Assembly (NCBI RefSeq): GCF_030157465.1
Contig: NZ_JAOAUU010000155.1
Coordinates: 1-34,743 of the forward strand
DNA from: Zoogloea sp.
Lineage (GTDB): Bacteria; Pseudomonadota; Gammaproteobacteria; Burkholderiales; Rhodocyclaceae
Direction: 5' to 3'
Length of the DNA: 34,743 bases
Shown here: one piece after another, positions 25,316-34,743 of the stretch
Position numbering within the stretch: position 1 is the stretch's first letter
Layout of the letters: the number at the start of each line of letters is the position of its first letter
Translations under genes and position numbers: made by a program
The notes under the pieces: model-generated
Seen by the model: the letters and a program-made list of their open reading frames with translations, nothing else
What the model was told of the DNA's origin: nothing
Databases searched by the model: none

Positions 25316-26131
25316 ATGTACCTGTCACATCCCTTCCCGATTCTTCTGGGCTGCATTGCCGCGCTGCTGGCGCAGCCCGCGTCCGCCGAAACCCTCAGGC
25401 TTGGCGGCACCGGTTCATCGGCCTCCCTCGTTGAGCGGCTGTTCGAAGAGTTTCGCAAGCAGGTGCCCGGTGTGGAACTCGTCCAGCCCAGCCCGCCGCT
25501 GGGCTCCGGAGGTGCGTTGAAGGCCCTGGCAGGTGGGCGCATTGACGTCGCCTTCGCCGGGCGGCCGCTCAAACCCGAGGAGCTGGCGCAGGTCGGGCGG
25601 CATTTCAGGCTGGCCAGCACGCCCTTTGTGCTGGCGTCGTCGGGTGGCCAGAAGAAAAACGGCTTCAGCCTCGATGAACTGGCGGGCATTTATTCCGGCA
25701 CGCAGTCTGGCTGGGAGAACGGCACCCCGATCCGTCTCGTGCTGCGCGCCAGCTTCGAAAGCGATACGGAGCTTCTTCGCTCCATGTCGCCGGCGATGGC
25801 GCAGGCGGTCGGTGATGCGGCGCGGCGCCCGGGCATGGCGATGGGGCAGGACGATCTGGAAACCCTCAAGTTGCTGACGCGTGCGCCGGGCTCTCTTGGC
25901 CCCACCACGCTGGGGCTGCTGAGCGTCACCGGCTCGCGCCTGACCGTGTTTCCCCTCAATGGCGTGACGCCGAGCCTCGCAACGCTCAGGAGCGGCAGCT
26001 ACGCCTGGAGCAAGGACATGCTTGTCGTCCTGCCGCGCCAGCCGACTCCGCTGGCCGAGCGCTTCGTCGGCTTTTTGCGCAGTGACAAGGCCCGCGCCCT
26101 GCTGCTGCGTTACGACTATCTGCCGTACTGA
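25316..26131 (+). CDS. PstS-like periplasmic substrate-binding protein
   Basis: A 271-residue protein with a signal peptide (ILLGCIAALLAQPASA, cleavage after ASA). The mature part starts ETLRLGGTGSSASLVERLF, which is the phosphate-binding-protein-like anion loop (GGTGSS). GGRIDVAFAGRPLKPEEL and LDELAGIYSGTQSGWENGTPIRLVLR follow the PBP-like II fold of the PstS group. No permease genes are near; the hybrid kinase starts 3 bases after its stop codon. It is therefore more likely a sensory ligand-binding partner of that kinase than a transport component. Ligand may be phosphate or another oxyanion, unproven. Confidence 0.88.
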   Translation: MYLSHPFPILLGCIAALLAQPASAETLRLGGTGSSASLVERLFEEFRKQVPGVELVQPSPPLGSGGALKALAGGRIDVAFAGRPLKPEELAQVGRHFRLASTPFVLASSGGQKKNGFSLDELAGIYSGTQSGWENGTPIRLVLRASFESDTELLRSMSPAMAQAVGDAARRPGMAMGQDDLETLKLLTRAPGSLGPTTLGLLSVTGSRLTVFPLNGVTPSLATLRSGSYAWSKDMLVVLPRQPTPLAERFVGFLRSDKARALLLRYDYLPY

Positions 26132-26134
26132 CCC

Positions 26135-28680
<2,546 letters not shown>

Positions 28681-28684
<4 letters not shown>

Positions 28685-28743
28685 ACGGCAAGACACTCAA
28701 GGCGCTTCCCGCCGCCCCCACCCCGGATTCCTCCCTACGATGA
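28681..28743 (+). CDS. 20-codon coupling ORF between kinase and cyclase genes
   Basis: The ATG at 28681 overlaps the hybrid-kinase stop (ATGA) and has GGAGG 4 bases before it. The frame runs 20 codons and its TGA (28741-28743) overlaps the next gene's ATG at 28740, again as ATGA. The downstream gene itself has no good Shine-Dalgarno. This suggests that ribosomes pass through the short ORF to reach the cyclase gene. The peptide itself has no recognisable motif; it is probably a coupling device, but might be a functional small protein. Confidence 0.55.
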
Positions 28744-30671
28744 GCACCCCGTCCCGCCCCGAGACGTCGAAAACCGTCGAGCAGCTGCGCCTGAGCGGCC
28801 AGTTGCCGAGCCCGAAAGGCGTGGCGCTGGCGATCATGGATATCTGCCGGCGTGACGACGCCACCATCGAGGCCATCGCCCGCATCGTGCAGGTCGATCC
28901 CGCGCTGAGCAGCCGGCTCATCCACCTGGCCAATGCCGCGGCCACCGCCGGCGGCCGGCCGGTGGCCTCCGTGCCCGACGCCATCCAGCGCCTGGGCATG
29001 GTGACGGTGCGTCAGGTGGCGGTGTGCTTCTCGCTGATGGACCAGTACCACACCGGGCCCTGCAAGGCCTTCGACTATGACCGGTTCTGGTCCCACTCGC
29101 TGCTGATGGCGGTCGCGATGCAGGCCCTGGGTGCCTTCGGGCGGCTGGGTTCGCCTGACGAGCTGTTTGCCTGCGGCCTGCTGGCACGGATCGGCTACCT
29201 GGCCCTGGCCACGGTTCATCCCGCTGAATATTCTGCGCTGCTCGAAAAATGTCCGGACCAAAGCCGGCTGGCCGAGCTCGAGCGGGCCCATCTGCAGGCC
29301 GACCACAACGACTTCACGGCCGCCATCCTGGCCGACTGCGGCATCCCCGGAGCGCTCGCGGAGCCCGTCTATCACCACGAAACGCCCGACCGATCGGGCT
29401 TTGCCGAAGGCTCGCGCCCCTACCAGCTCGTCCAGCTGCTGCACCATGCCCGGCGCGTGGCCGACATGGGCCTGGCGCCGGATCACGCGCGGAGCGGCAT
29501 CATTTCCGAGCTGATGCTGCTGGGCGGCAAGCTCGGCCTGGATGGAAACGAACTGGGCGACGTGCTCGATCGCATCCTGGCCCGCTGGGGCGCCTGGGGT
29601 GAATTGCTGCATGTGCCCGCCCGCCGCCTGCCCTCGTTTGCCAGCATGGCGGCGGCGCCGGCACCCAAGTCCGATGCGCCGAAAACCTCGGCCATACGGG
29701 TGTTGCTGGTCGAGGACGAGCCCACCTCCCGCATGCTGCTGGAGGCGCAGCTGATCAGCCTGACCGGCCCCGAAGTGCATTCGGCCAGCAACGGCGAGGA
29801 GGCGCTTGCGCTGGCGCTCAAGCTGCAGCCCCACATCATCGTGACCGACCGGGTGATGCCGGTGATGGATGGCATTGCGCTGAGCCGCGCGCTGCGCGCC
29901 ACCGACTGGGGGCAGTCGATGTATGTGCTGATGCTGACCGGGGTCGACACCGAAGAGGAGATCGTCGAGGCCTTCGAGGCCGGTGTGGACGACTACGTGA
30001 CCAAGCCGGTTAACCTGCGCGCCCTCAGCGCCCGCATGCGCGCCGCCCTGCATTACGTGCAGCTGCTGGAAGCCTGGGAGCGTGACCGGGCGCAGCTCAA
30101 GCAGTTTGCGTCCGAGCTGGCCATCAGCAACCGCAAGCTCGAACATCTGGCCCTCACCGACCTGCTGACCGGTTTGCCCAACCGCCGCGCCGGCATGGCC
30201 ACCCTCAGCCAGGCCTGGAGCGCCGCGACCCGTTCGCGGCAGGGCATGTCGGTGATGATGGTGGATATCGACCGCTTCAAGAGCATCAACGACACCCATG
30301 GCCATGCCGTGGGCGACCGGGTGCTGGCCGACGTGGCCCGCCTGCTGCGCGCCTCGGCCCGCAACGACGATCACGTCATTCGCCTGGGGGGCGAGGAGTT
30401 TCTGGTGATTTGCCAGAATACCGATTTAAGATCCACCCTCGAAGCCGCCGAGCGACTGCGGCGCAAGGTTGCCGCGGCGAGCATTGAAGCCGGCCGGGCT
30501 CTTCTGCACGTCAGCATCAGCATCGGCGTCGCCTCCCGCGAATCGACCATGCCCGACCCGGACAGCATGCTGGCCGCGGCCGACCAGGCCCTTTACGCGG
30601 CCAAGCAGGGCGGCCGGGATCGTGTCTGCCTCAATTCTGCCGGTTCGCTCATCTGCCGTTCGACACGCTGA
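28740..30671 (+). CDS. HDOD-REC-GGDEF signalling protein (diguanylate cyclase)
   Basis: A 643-residue cytosolic protein. Residues about 15-210 form an HDOD domain (LPSPKGVALAIMDI, VDPALSSRLIHLANAA, AIQRLGMVTVRQVAV). Residues 318-435 form a receiver with LVEDEPTSRMLL, acceptor Asp370 (VTDRVMPVMDG) and VTKPVNLRAL. A helical linker leads to the GGDEF domain: TDLLTGLPNRRA, DIDRFKSINDTHGH, GGEEF (550-554) and the inhibitory I-site RNDD (541-544) five residues upstream. An active, feedback-inhibited cyclase is therefore expected. The receiver is the likely phosphate target of the HPt domain of the upstream kinase. No EAL domain. Confidence 0.95.
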   Translation: MSTPSRPETSKTVEQLRLSGQLPSPKGVALAIMDICRRDDATIEAIARIVQVDPALSSRLIHLANAAATAGGRPVASVPDAIQRLGMVTVRQVAVCFSLMDQYHTGPCKAFDYDRFWSHSLLMAVAMQALGAFGRLGSPDELFACGLLARIGYLALATVHPAEYSALLEKCPDQSRLAELERAHLQADHNDFTAAILADCGIPGALAEPVYHHETPDRSGFAEGSRPYQLVQLLHHARRVADMGLAPDHARSGIISELMLLGGKLGLDGNELGDVLDRILARWGAWGELLHVPARRLPSFASMAAAPAPKSDAPKTSAIRVLLVEDEPTSRMLLEAQLISLTGPEVHSASNGEEALALALKLQPHIIVTDRVMPVMDGIALSRALRATDWGQSMYVLMLTGVDTEEEIVEAFEAGVDDYVTKPVNLRALSARMRAALHYVQLLEAWERDRAQLKQFASELAISNRKLEHLALTDLLTGLPNRRAGMATLSQAWSAATRSRQGMSVMMVDIDRFKSINDTHGHAVGDRVLADVARLLRASARNDDHVIRLGGEEFLVICQNTDLRSTLEAAERLRRKVAAASIEAGRALLHVSISIGVASRESTMPDPDSMLAAADQALYAAKQGGRDRVCLNSAGSLICRSTR

Positions 30672-30752
30672 TCCGCCCGACAGAACGAGCGCCGCCCGGT
30701 TGGTGGGGCACAACTGACGGTGACGGAGCCCAAAAAATCGCCGCCGACGTTG

Positions 30753-30789
30753 ATAGCTTTTGTGAATAGACTTTATCGGTCTAATCAAT
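30753..30789 (+). promoter_or_regulatory. OxyR-type binding site upstream of ahpF
   Basis: ATAG-N7-GAAT-N7-ATCG-N7-CAAT matches the OxyR layout ATAG-N7-CTAT-N7-ATAG-N7-CTAT with exact spacing and 12 of 16 tetranucleotide positions. The downstream half also keeps the T and A at positions 2 and 6 of its spacer. It abuts the putative -35 box at 30789. The rest of the 285-base gap (30672-30956) holds no other gene that I can see. Confidence 0.65.
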
Positions 30790-30818
30790 TGGATCAATCC
30801 TTAAGAATTTTCTAATAT
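30789..30818 (+). promoter_or_regulatory. Putative ahpF promoter
   Basis: TTGGAT (30789-30794) and TAATAT (30813-30818) are 18 bases apart and predict transcription start near 30825, giving a leader of about 130 bases. The OxyR-type site ends on the first base of the -35 box, the usual position for OxyR activation. The region is AT-rich compared with its surroundings. Confidence 0.5.
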
Positions 30819-30956
30819 TCATCCCATGCCCTCTCGGCAAGCTCCCGGGCTTGCACGAAAGACCCCGGCCAACCGGTGCGGATTCGAGCTTCAGCCTCGT
30901 CGCGCCGGAGAGCGCCTCCGGCGATGCAACTCAACATTGATAAAAGGGACGACACC

Positions 30957-32498
30957 ATGCTTGACGCAAACATCAAGGCTCAACTCAAGGCCTACCTTGA
31001 AAAGCTGCAACGCCCGATCGAACTGGTCGCATCCCTGGACGACAGCGCCAAGGCCCAGGAACTCCGCAGCCTGCTCGACGACATCTCCGAACTCTCGAAC
31101 AAGGTCACGCTCCGCGATGACGGCCAGCACGCGCTGCGCCCCTCGTTTGGCGTGGCCGAGCCGGGCCAGGTGCCGCGCATCCACTTCGCTGGCATTCCGA
31201 TGGGGCACGAATTCACCTCGCTGGTGCTCGCCCTGCTGCAAACCGGCGGCCACCCGCCCAAGGTGGATGCCGCCGTGATCGAGCAGATCAAGGCGCTGCC
31301 CGGCAAGTTCGAATTCGAAACCTTCATCTCGCTGTCCTGCCATAACTGCCCGGACGTGGTGCAGGCCCTCAACCTGATGGCCGTGCTCAACCCGGGCGTG
31401 ACCAGCACCATGATCGACGGTGCGATGTTCCAGGACGTGGTGAACGAGCGCCGCATCATGGCCGTGCCCACCGTGTTCCTGAACGGTGCCGAATTCGGCC
31501 AGGGCCGCATGACCATCGAGGAAATCGTCGCCAAGCTGGACACCGGCGCCGTTGCCCGGGCCGCCGACGAGATCAAGGCGAAGGAGGCTTTCGACGTGCT
31601 GGTGGTGGGCGGTGGCCCGGCGGGCGCTTCGGCGGCGATCTACGCCGCGCGCAAGGGCATCCGCACCGGCATCGTCGCCGAGCGTTTTGGCGGCCAGGTG
31701 ATGGACACCATGGGCATCGAGAACTTCATTTCGGTGAAGTCCACCGAGGGCCCCAAGCTGGTTGCCGCCCTCGAGCAGCACGTCAAGGAATACAGCGTCG
31801 ATGTGATGAACCTCCAGCGCGCCGTCAAGCTGGTGCCGGGCGAGCTCATCGAGATCCAGCTCGAAAACGGCGCCACGCTCAAGAGCAAGTCGGTGATTCT
31901 TTCCACCGGCGCCCGCTGGCGCGAAATGGGGGTGCCCGGCGAGCAGGAATACAAGGCCAAGGGCGTGTGCTTCTGCCCCCACTGCGACGGCCCGCTGTTC
32001 AAGGGCAAGCGCGTGGCGGTGATCGGCGGCGGCAACTCCGGCGTCGAAGCGGCGATCGACCTTGCCGGCATCGTCGCCCACGTCACGCTGCTTGAATTTG
32101 CCCCGGAGCTGCGCGCCGACGCCGTGCTCCAGACCAAGCTCCGCAGCCTGCCCAACGTGACGGTGATCACCGAGGCGCTGACCACCGAAGTGATCGGCGA
32201 CGGCCAGAAGGTGAGCGGCATCTCGTACAAGAACCGCCAGACCGACGAGATCAAGCACGTGGAGCTGGAAGGCATTTTCGTGCAGATCGGCCTGCTTCCG
32301 AACAGCGACTGGCTCAAGGGCACGGTTGAATTGTCCGACCGCGGCGAGGTCGTCATCGACGCCAGGGGGCAGACTTCCGTGCCGGGTGTTTTCGCCGCCG
32401 GCGACTGCACCACGGTGCCCTACAAGCAGATCATCATTGCCATGGGCGCCGGCGCCACCGCCTCGCTCAGCGCATTTGATCACTTGATCCGCAGCTGA
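30957..32498 (+). CDS. ahpF: Alkyl hydroperoxide reductase subunit F
   Basis: A 513-residue NADH-dependent flavoprotein that reduces the peroxidase AhpC. The N-terminal double thioredoxin-fold domain carries the redox pair CHNC and the YxAMPTVFLNG-like region ([16 protein letters not shown]). The FAD site is [21 protein letters not shown]. The catalytic pair is CPHC ([15 protein letters not shown]), followed by the NADH site [14 protein letters not shown]. The end [24 protein letters not shown] is the FAD-binding motif of the thioredoxin-reductase family. ATG 30957 has AAGGGA before it. ahpC, normally next to ahpF, is absent on both sides in this window. Confidence 0.97.
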   Translation: MLDANIKAQLKAYLEKLQRPIELVASLDDSAKAQELRSLLDDISELSNKVTLRDDGQHALRPSFGVAEPGQVPRIHFAGIPMGHEFTSLVLALLQTGGHPPKVDAAVIEQIKALPGKFEFETFISLSCHNCPDVVQALNLMAVLNPGVTSTMIDGAMFQDVVNERRIMAVPTVFLNGAEFGQGRMTIEEIVAKLDTGAVARAADEIKAKEAFDVLVVGGGPAGASAAIYAARKGIRTGIVAERFGGQVMDTMGIENFISVKSTEGPKLVAALEQHVKEYSVDVMNLQRAVKLVPGELIEIQLENGATLKSKSVILSTGARWREMGVPGEQEYKAKGVCFCPHCDGPLFKGKRVAVIGGGNSGVEAAIDLAGIVAHVTLLEFAPELRADAVLQTKLRSLPNVTVITEALTTEVIGDGQKVSGISYKNRQTDEIKHVELEGIFVQIGLLPNSDWLKGTVELSDRGEVVIDARGQTSVPGVFAAGDCTTVPYKQIIIAMGAGATASLSAFDHLIRS

Positions 32499-32510
32499 TT
32501 TTCGGCCCCG

Positions 32511-32546
32511 ATACCCTGCTTCGTCCAAAAAGGCGGGGCAGGGTAT
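32511..32546 (+). terminator. Hairpin after ahpF, overlapping the tRNA promoter
   Basis: ATACCCTGC (32511-32519) pairs with GCAGGGTAT (32538-32546) around an 18-base loop; GCCCCG/CGGGGC offers an alternative stem. It starts 12 bases after the ahpF stop. No U tract follows, so termination is uncertain. Its 3' arm touches the -35 box of the tRNA promoter. Confidence 0.35.
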
Positions 32547-32573
32547 TGCAAAACGGCGCAGGGGTCTTATAAT
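32546..32573 (+). promoter_or_regulatory. Promoter of the tRNA-Val gene
   Basis: TTGCAA (32546-32551) and TATAAT (32568-32573) are 16 bases apart. Start near 32580 would give a precursor with a 5' leader of about 63 bases. A GC-rich stretch (CCGCCCC) follows the -10 box, as in stringently controlled promoters. Confidence 0.65.
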
Positions 32574-32642
32574 CCGCCCCCTTCCGCTGCTGCTCTCAAA
32601 GCGCAGCGGGCAGCAAGGCCGGGAATTCAAACCCCCATGAAT

Positions 32643-32719
32643 ACGTTCTTAGCTCAGCTGGTTAGAGCGCCACGTTGACATCGTGGAGGTCGGCGGTTCG
32701 ATTCCGTCAGGACGTACCA
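32643..32719 (+). tRNA. tRNA-Val (anticodon GAC)
   Basis: A 77-base tRNA with encoded CCA. The acceptor stem pairs ACGTTCT with AGGACGT (one T-G wobble). The D arm contains AGCTCAGCTGGTTAGAGC. The anticodon stem CCACG/CGTGG encloses TTGACAT with anticodon GAC. The T arm has GGTTCGATTCC. It reads GUC and GUU valine codons. Confidence 0.97.
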
Positions 32720-32750
32720 GACATTTCGCCCATCCGGCCAGGCCGGATCA

Positions 32751-32791
32751 GGCAATAAAAAACCCGCCCAGGTGGCGGGTTTTTTATTGCC
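32751..32791. terminator. Bidirectional intrinsic terminator between tRNA-Val and the pirin gene
   Basis: An 18-base perfect stem (32751-32768 with 32774-32791) and a five-base loop. The GC core ACCCGCC/GGCGGGT is flanked by an A tract on one side and a T tract on the other, so it can stop transcription of the tRNA from the left and of the convergent pirin operon from the right. A second smaller hairpin (ATCCGG/CCGGAT, 32732-32748) precedes it. Confidence 0.93.
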
Positions 32792-32835
32792 TGAAATCAG
32801 CGAAACCGATGGGTGGGGTTCCGGCCGGCGGCTAC

Positions 32836-33714
32836 TCAGACGCCACTCCATGGCAGGGGCGGGGCCGTGAGGCGGGTCAGTTGGCCGGCTACGGGGCCAA
32901 ACCGTGCGTCGCCGGCTTCCCAGTGGCGTTGCGCCTCGGCGATGCGGGCTTTGTCGAAGCCGATGAAGTTCCACCACATCAGCACCGGTTCGGCAAAGGC
33001 TTCGCCCCCGAGCAGCAGAATCTTGCTCTCGGCGGCCACGTCGAGCGAGAGCCGGTCGCGGCCCTGACCGAGGTAGGCGAATTCATCGGCCGGGATGCTT
33101 TCTCCATCGACACGTGCCGAACCGGTCAGCGGTAGCAGCGCATATTCGAAATCCGGGTTCAGCGTGAGGTCTAGTGTTGCTTGCCGACGGGAGGCGATGT
33201 CCAGCCCGAACAGCGGCGAGAACAGCTCGGTTGGCGCCACGGCGTCGCCATAACGGCCGGCCAGCAGGGTGAGTGTGGCGTCGTTGTGCTGCCATGCGGG
33301 CAGTTCAGGGTAATGCGCGAAGCCGGGGGCGCGATCCTGGTGGTCGGGCGGCAAGGCGATCCACAGCTGTGCGGCGTGCAGGCGCTGGCCCGGGTGCAGC
33401 GAATCCTCGGTGTGGGCGATGCCGTGGCCGGCGGTCATCAGATTGATCTGGCCGGGCTGGATGATCTGCTCGTTGCCCAGGCTGTCGCGGTGCACAAGCT
33501 CGCCTTCGATCATCCAGGTGAAGGTCTGCAAGCCGATATGCGGGTGGGCGCCGACATGCATGCCCTGACCGGCGGCAAAGTCGACGGGGCCGGCGTGATC
33601 GAGAAAGCACCACGCGCCGACCATCCGTTGCTGGCGGGTCGGCAAGGCCCGGCGTACCCACATGCCGCCGCCCAGATCGGCCGGCCGGGTGGGAATTCGG
33701 ACAAGGCTTGGCAT
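32836..33714 (-). CDS. Pirin-family bicupin protein
   Basis: A 292-residue protein with two cupin folds. The N-terminal metal-binding cupin shows the pirin signatures FLDHAGPVDF, GMHVGAHPHIGLQTFTWMIEGELVHRDSLG and MTAGHGIAHTED, with the His residues and Glu that bind iron. The C-terminal half has FSPLFGLDI and ends in WNFIGFDKARIAEAQRHWE, as in YhaK/pirin. The ATG at 33714 follows GAGGAG at 8 bases. Some pirins have quercetinase activity, others are regulators. It is the second gene of an osmC-pirin pair (24-base gap). Confidence 0.93.
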   Translation of the reverse strand: MPSLVRIPTRPADLGGGMWVRRALPTRQQRMVGAWCFLDHAGPVDFAAGQGMHVGAHPHIGLQTFTWMIEGELVHRDSLGNEQIIQPGQINLMTAGHGIAHTEDSLHPGQRLHAAQLWIALPPDHQDRAPGFAHYPELPAWQHNDATLTLLAGRYGDAVAPTELFSPLFGLDIASRRQATLDLTLNPDFEYALLPLTGSARVDGESIPADEFAYLGQGRDRLSLDVAAESKILLLGGEAFAEPVLMWWNFIGFDKARIAEAQRHWEAGDARFGPVAGQLTRLTAPPLPWSGV

Positions 33715-33738
33715 ACGGTTTCTCCTCAAAAACAGCAC

Positions 33739-34149
33739 TCAGGCAAACAGTTCGGTGTGCACCCGGATCTCGCCGGTGAGCAGCTTGTGCATGGGGCAGG
33801 CGTTGGCGGCCTTGAGCAATTGTGCCCGTTCGTCGTCGCTCAATTCACCCACGAGCAGGATCTTGCGCACGATGTCGTTGCCGCCCTCGGGCTTGCCGTC
33901 CGGATTCAGCTGCAGCTCCACCTCGACACCGGTCAGGGGAATCTGCCGGCGCGCCGCCACCATGCGCAGGGTGATCGCCGTGCAGGCGCCGAGACCCGCC
34001 AGGATCAGCCGGTCTGGTGACGTGGCCGTGTTGCCGCCGCCAACCTCGGTGGGTTCATCCGCGGTCCAGGTATGACCAAGGTCATCGCTGAAGGAAACGA
34101 TGTAGGGCGTGTCTCCCAGAACGGTCTTGACGAAGGGGGTGGCTGGCAT
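33739..34149 (-). CDS. OsmC/Ohr-family protein
   Basis: A 136-residue protein of the OsmC superfamily, thiol peroxidases for organic hydroperoxides. TWTADEPTEVGGGNTATSPDRLILAGLGACTAITLRMVA holds the first catalytic Cys (GAC); the second lies in KAANACPMHKLL. The start at 34149 is preferred because AGGAG precedes it by 6 bases; the open frame continues upstream without homology. It is close to the YhfA/YkhA OsmC subgroup. It forms an operon with the pirin gene and neighbours the ahpF locus, both consistent with oxidative stress. Confidence 0.92.
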   Translation of the reverse strand: MPATPFVKTVLGDTPYIVSFSDDLGHTWTADEPTEVGGGNTATSPDRLILAGLGACTAITLRMVAARRQIPLTGVEVELQLNPDGKPEGGNDIVRKILLVGELSDDERAQLLKAANACPMHKLLTGEIRVHTELFA

Positions 34150-34199
34150 GATGGCTCCTGATAAGGTGAGTCGGCAGGCAGATTCTGACCGCAGAAGTG

Positions 34200-34227
34200 C
34201 CGCAAAAATTCGGCCCGCAAAAATTCG
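34200..34227. repeat. Direct repeat of 13 bases upstream of the OsmC gene
   Basis: CCGCAAAAATTCG occurs at 34200-34212 and again at 34215-34227, a 15-base period. It lies 50-80 bases before the OsmC-gene ATG, in a 279-base gap between that gene and the divergent small gene, so it is a candidate operator for either. I see no further gene in this gap. Confidence 0.4.
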
Positions 34228-34428
34228 ATAAAACGCGCAGCCGTTCAGCGTGGCCATTGTGCGTGCAGATCGCTCCAGCGCGTCGCCGGCATCCCGCTGC
34301 CGGCGCCCACGTGTCCCACCGCCCAGGGTTTGAATTAAGCACCGCCGTTTTTTGTGAGTGCCAGCGTACAGAGCGCGCCAGATTTCATCGCTAATCTCGG
34401 TTTCGTGACTACTGGACTGGAACCCGAT

Positions 34429-34641
34429 ATGCAAAATTCCTGGCTGAAAAAGAACCCGTTGATGAGCATGTGGCTCAGCGAGGCAAACCGGATAGCCGCA
34501 TTGGTGCGTGTCCAGGCAGCCGCGCAGGCCAAGCGCCAGATCAAGGCGGCGGCAGGCAAGGCCACCACTGACAACCTGAAGACCTTGCTTGACGTGACCG
34601 AGCCGGCATTGCCCAAGGCCACGCCCAAACGGCGTCGTTGA
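34429..34641 (+). CDS. Small basic conserved-looking protein
   Basis: A 70-residue protein beginning MQNSWLKKNPLMSMWLSEAN, followed by a long helical Ala/Lys/Arg-rich segment and a basic end (PKATPKRRR). Short proteins beginning with a similar SWLKKNP-MSMWLS pattern occur in betaproteobacteria and have no assigned function that I can name. An upstream GTG (34354) would add 25 residues without supporting sequence; ATG 34429 is preferred. A phasin-like or nucleoid-associated role is only a guess. Confidence 0.6.
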   Translation: MQNSWLKKNPLMSMWLSEANRIAALVRVQAAAQAKRQIKAAAGKATTDNLKTLLDVTEPALPKATPKRRR

Positions 34642-34743
34642 TTTTCCGGGTGTGTCACCTGAGCACAGGGCACCAGCCTGAATGCAAGCAAGTGCGAGCC
34701 TATGTAAGGCAGCGTACAGACGGGTTTTTATTTCCTGACTATT

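Noticed and set aside
30891-32630. A 579-codon open frame on minus
   Set aside because: Antisense to ahpF, which is certain.

Overview
This 34.7-kb window is a GC-rich bacterial chromosomal segment, almost fully coding, with no transposase, integrase, phage gene or CRISPR array visible. The gene content points to a respiratory, facultatively anaerobic betaproteobacterium, most likely of the Rhodocyclales type (Thauera, Azoarcus, Zoogloea or Denitromonas relatives). The signs are an SAH riboswitch before ahcY, the oxygen-independent ubiquinone genes ubiUVT, DsbD/CutA, several hybrid kinases and an OxyR-type peroxide locus. The taxonomic call is inference; no rRNA is present.

Region 1 (1-4.07 kb, minus strand): the 5' end of ahcY with its SAH riboswitch. 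Upstream lies a tight two-gene unit: a calcineurin-like metallophosphoesterase followed 3 bases later by a CHAT (caspase-like) protease with a helical TPR-like tail. This pair is the best candidate for an uncharacterised system here.

Region 2 (4.07-10.84 kb, minus strand): a run of eight close or overlapping genes: VanZ-family protein, thioredoxin-like 2Fe-2S ferredoxin, alpha/beta hydrolase, glutathione S-transferase, a two-gene ABC-2 exporter, cutA and dsbD.

Region 3 (10.9-13.4 kb, minus strand): ubiU-ubiV-ubiT, the anaerobic ubiquinone hydroxylation genes. They lie behind a promoter whose perfect FNR-type dyad is centred 41.5 bases upstream of the start site predicted from the -10 box.

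Region 4 (13.5-21.6 kb): a sodium:solute symporter, ubiX and a LON-domain protein on plus; mutY on minus; then flavin reductase, alpha/beta hydrolase, dgkA, a small cysteine-cluster protein and the nucleoid protein NdpA on plus; an RlmN-like radical SAM enzyme on minus.

Region 5 (21.7-30.7 kb): signalling. A six-TM hybrid histidine kinase stands alone, with a 41-codon lysine-rich small gene convergent to its end and an Old Yellow Enzyme beyond. Then comes a three-component operon: a PstS-like periplasmic binding protein, a hybrid kinase (HisKA-HATPase-REC-REC-HPt) and an HDOD-REC-GGDEF output protein with an intact cyclase motif. A 20-codon ORF joins the last two by ATGA overlaps at both ends. 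The plausible flow is periplasmic ligand to phosphorelay to c-di-GMP.

Region 6 (30.7-34.7 kb): ahpF without an adjacent ahpC, behind an OxyR-type site; tRNA-Val(GAC) with its promoter and a strong bidirectional terminator; then a pirin/OsmC pair on minus and a small unrecognised protein on plus.
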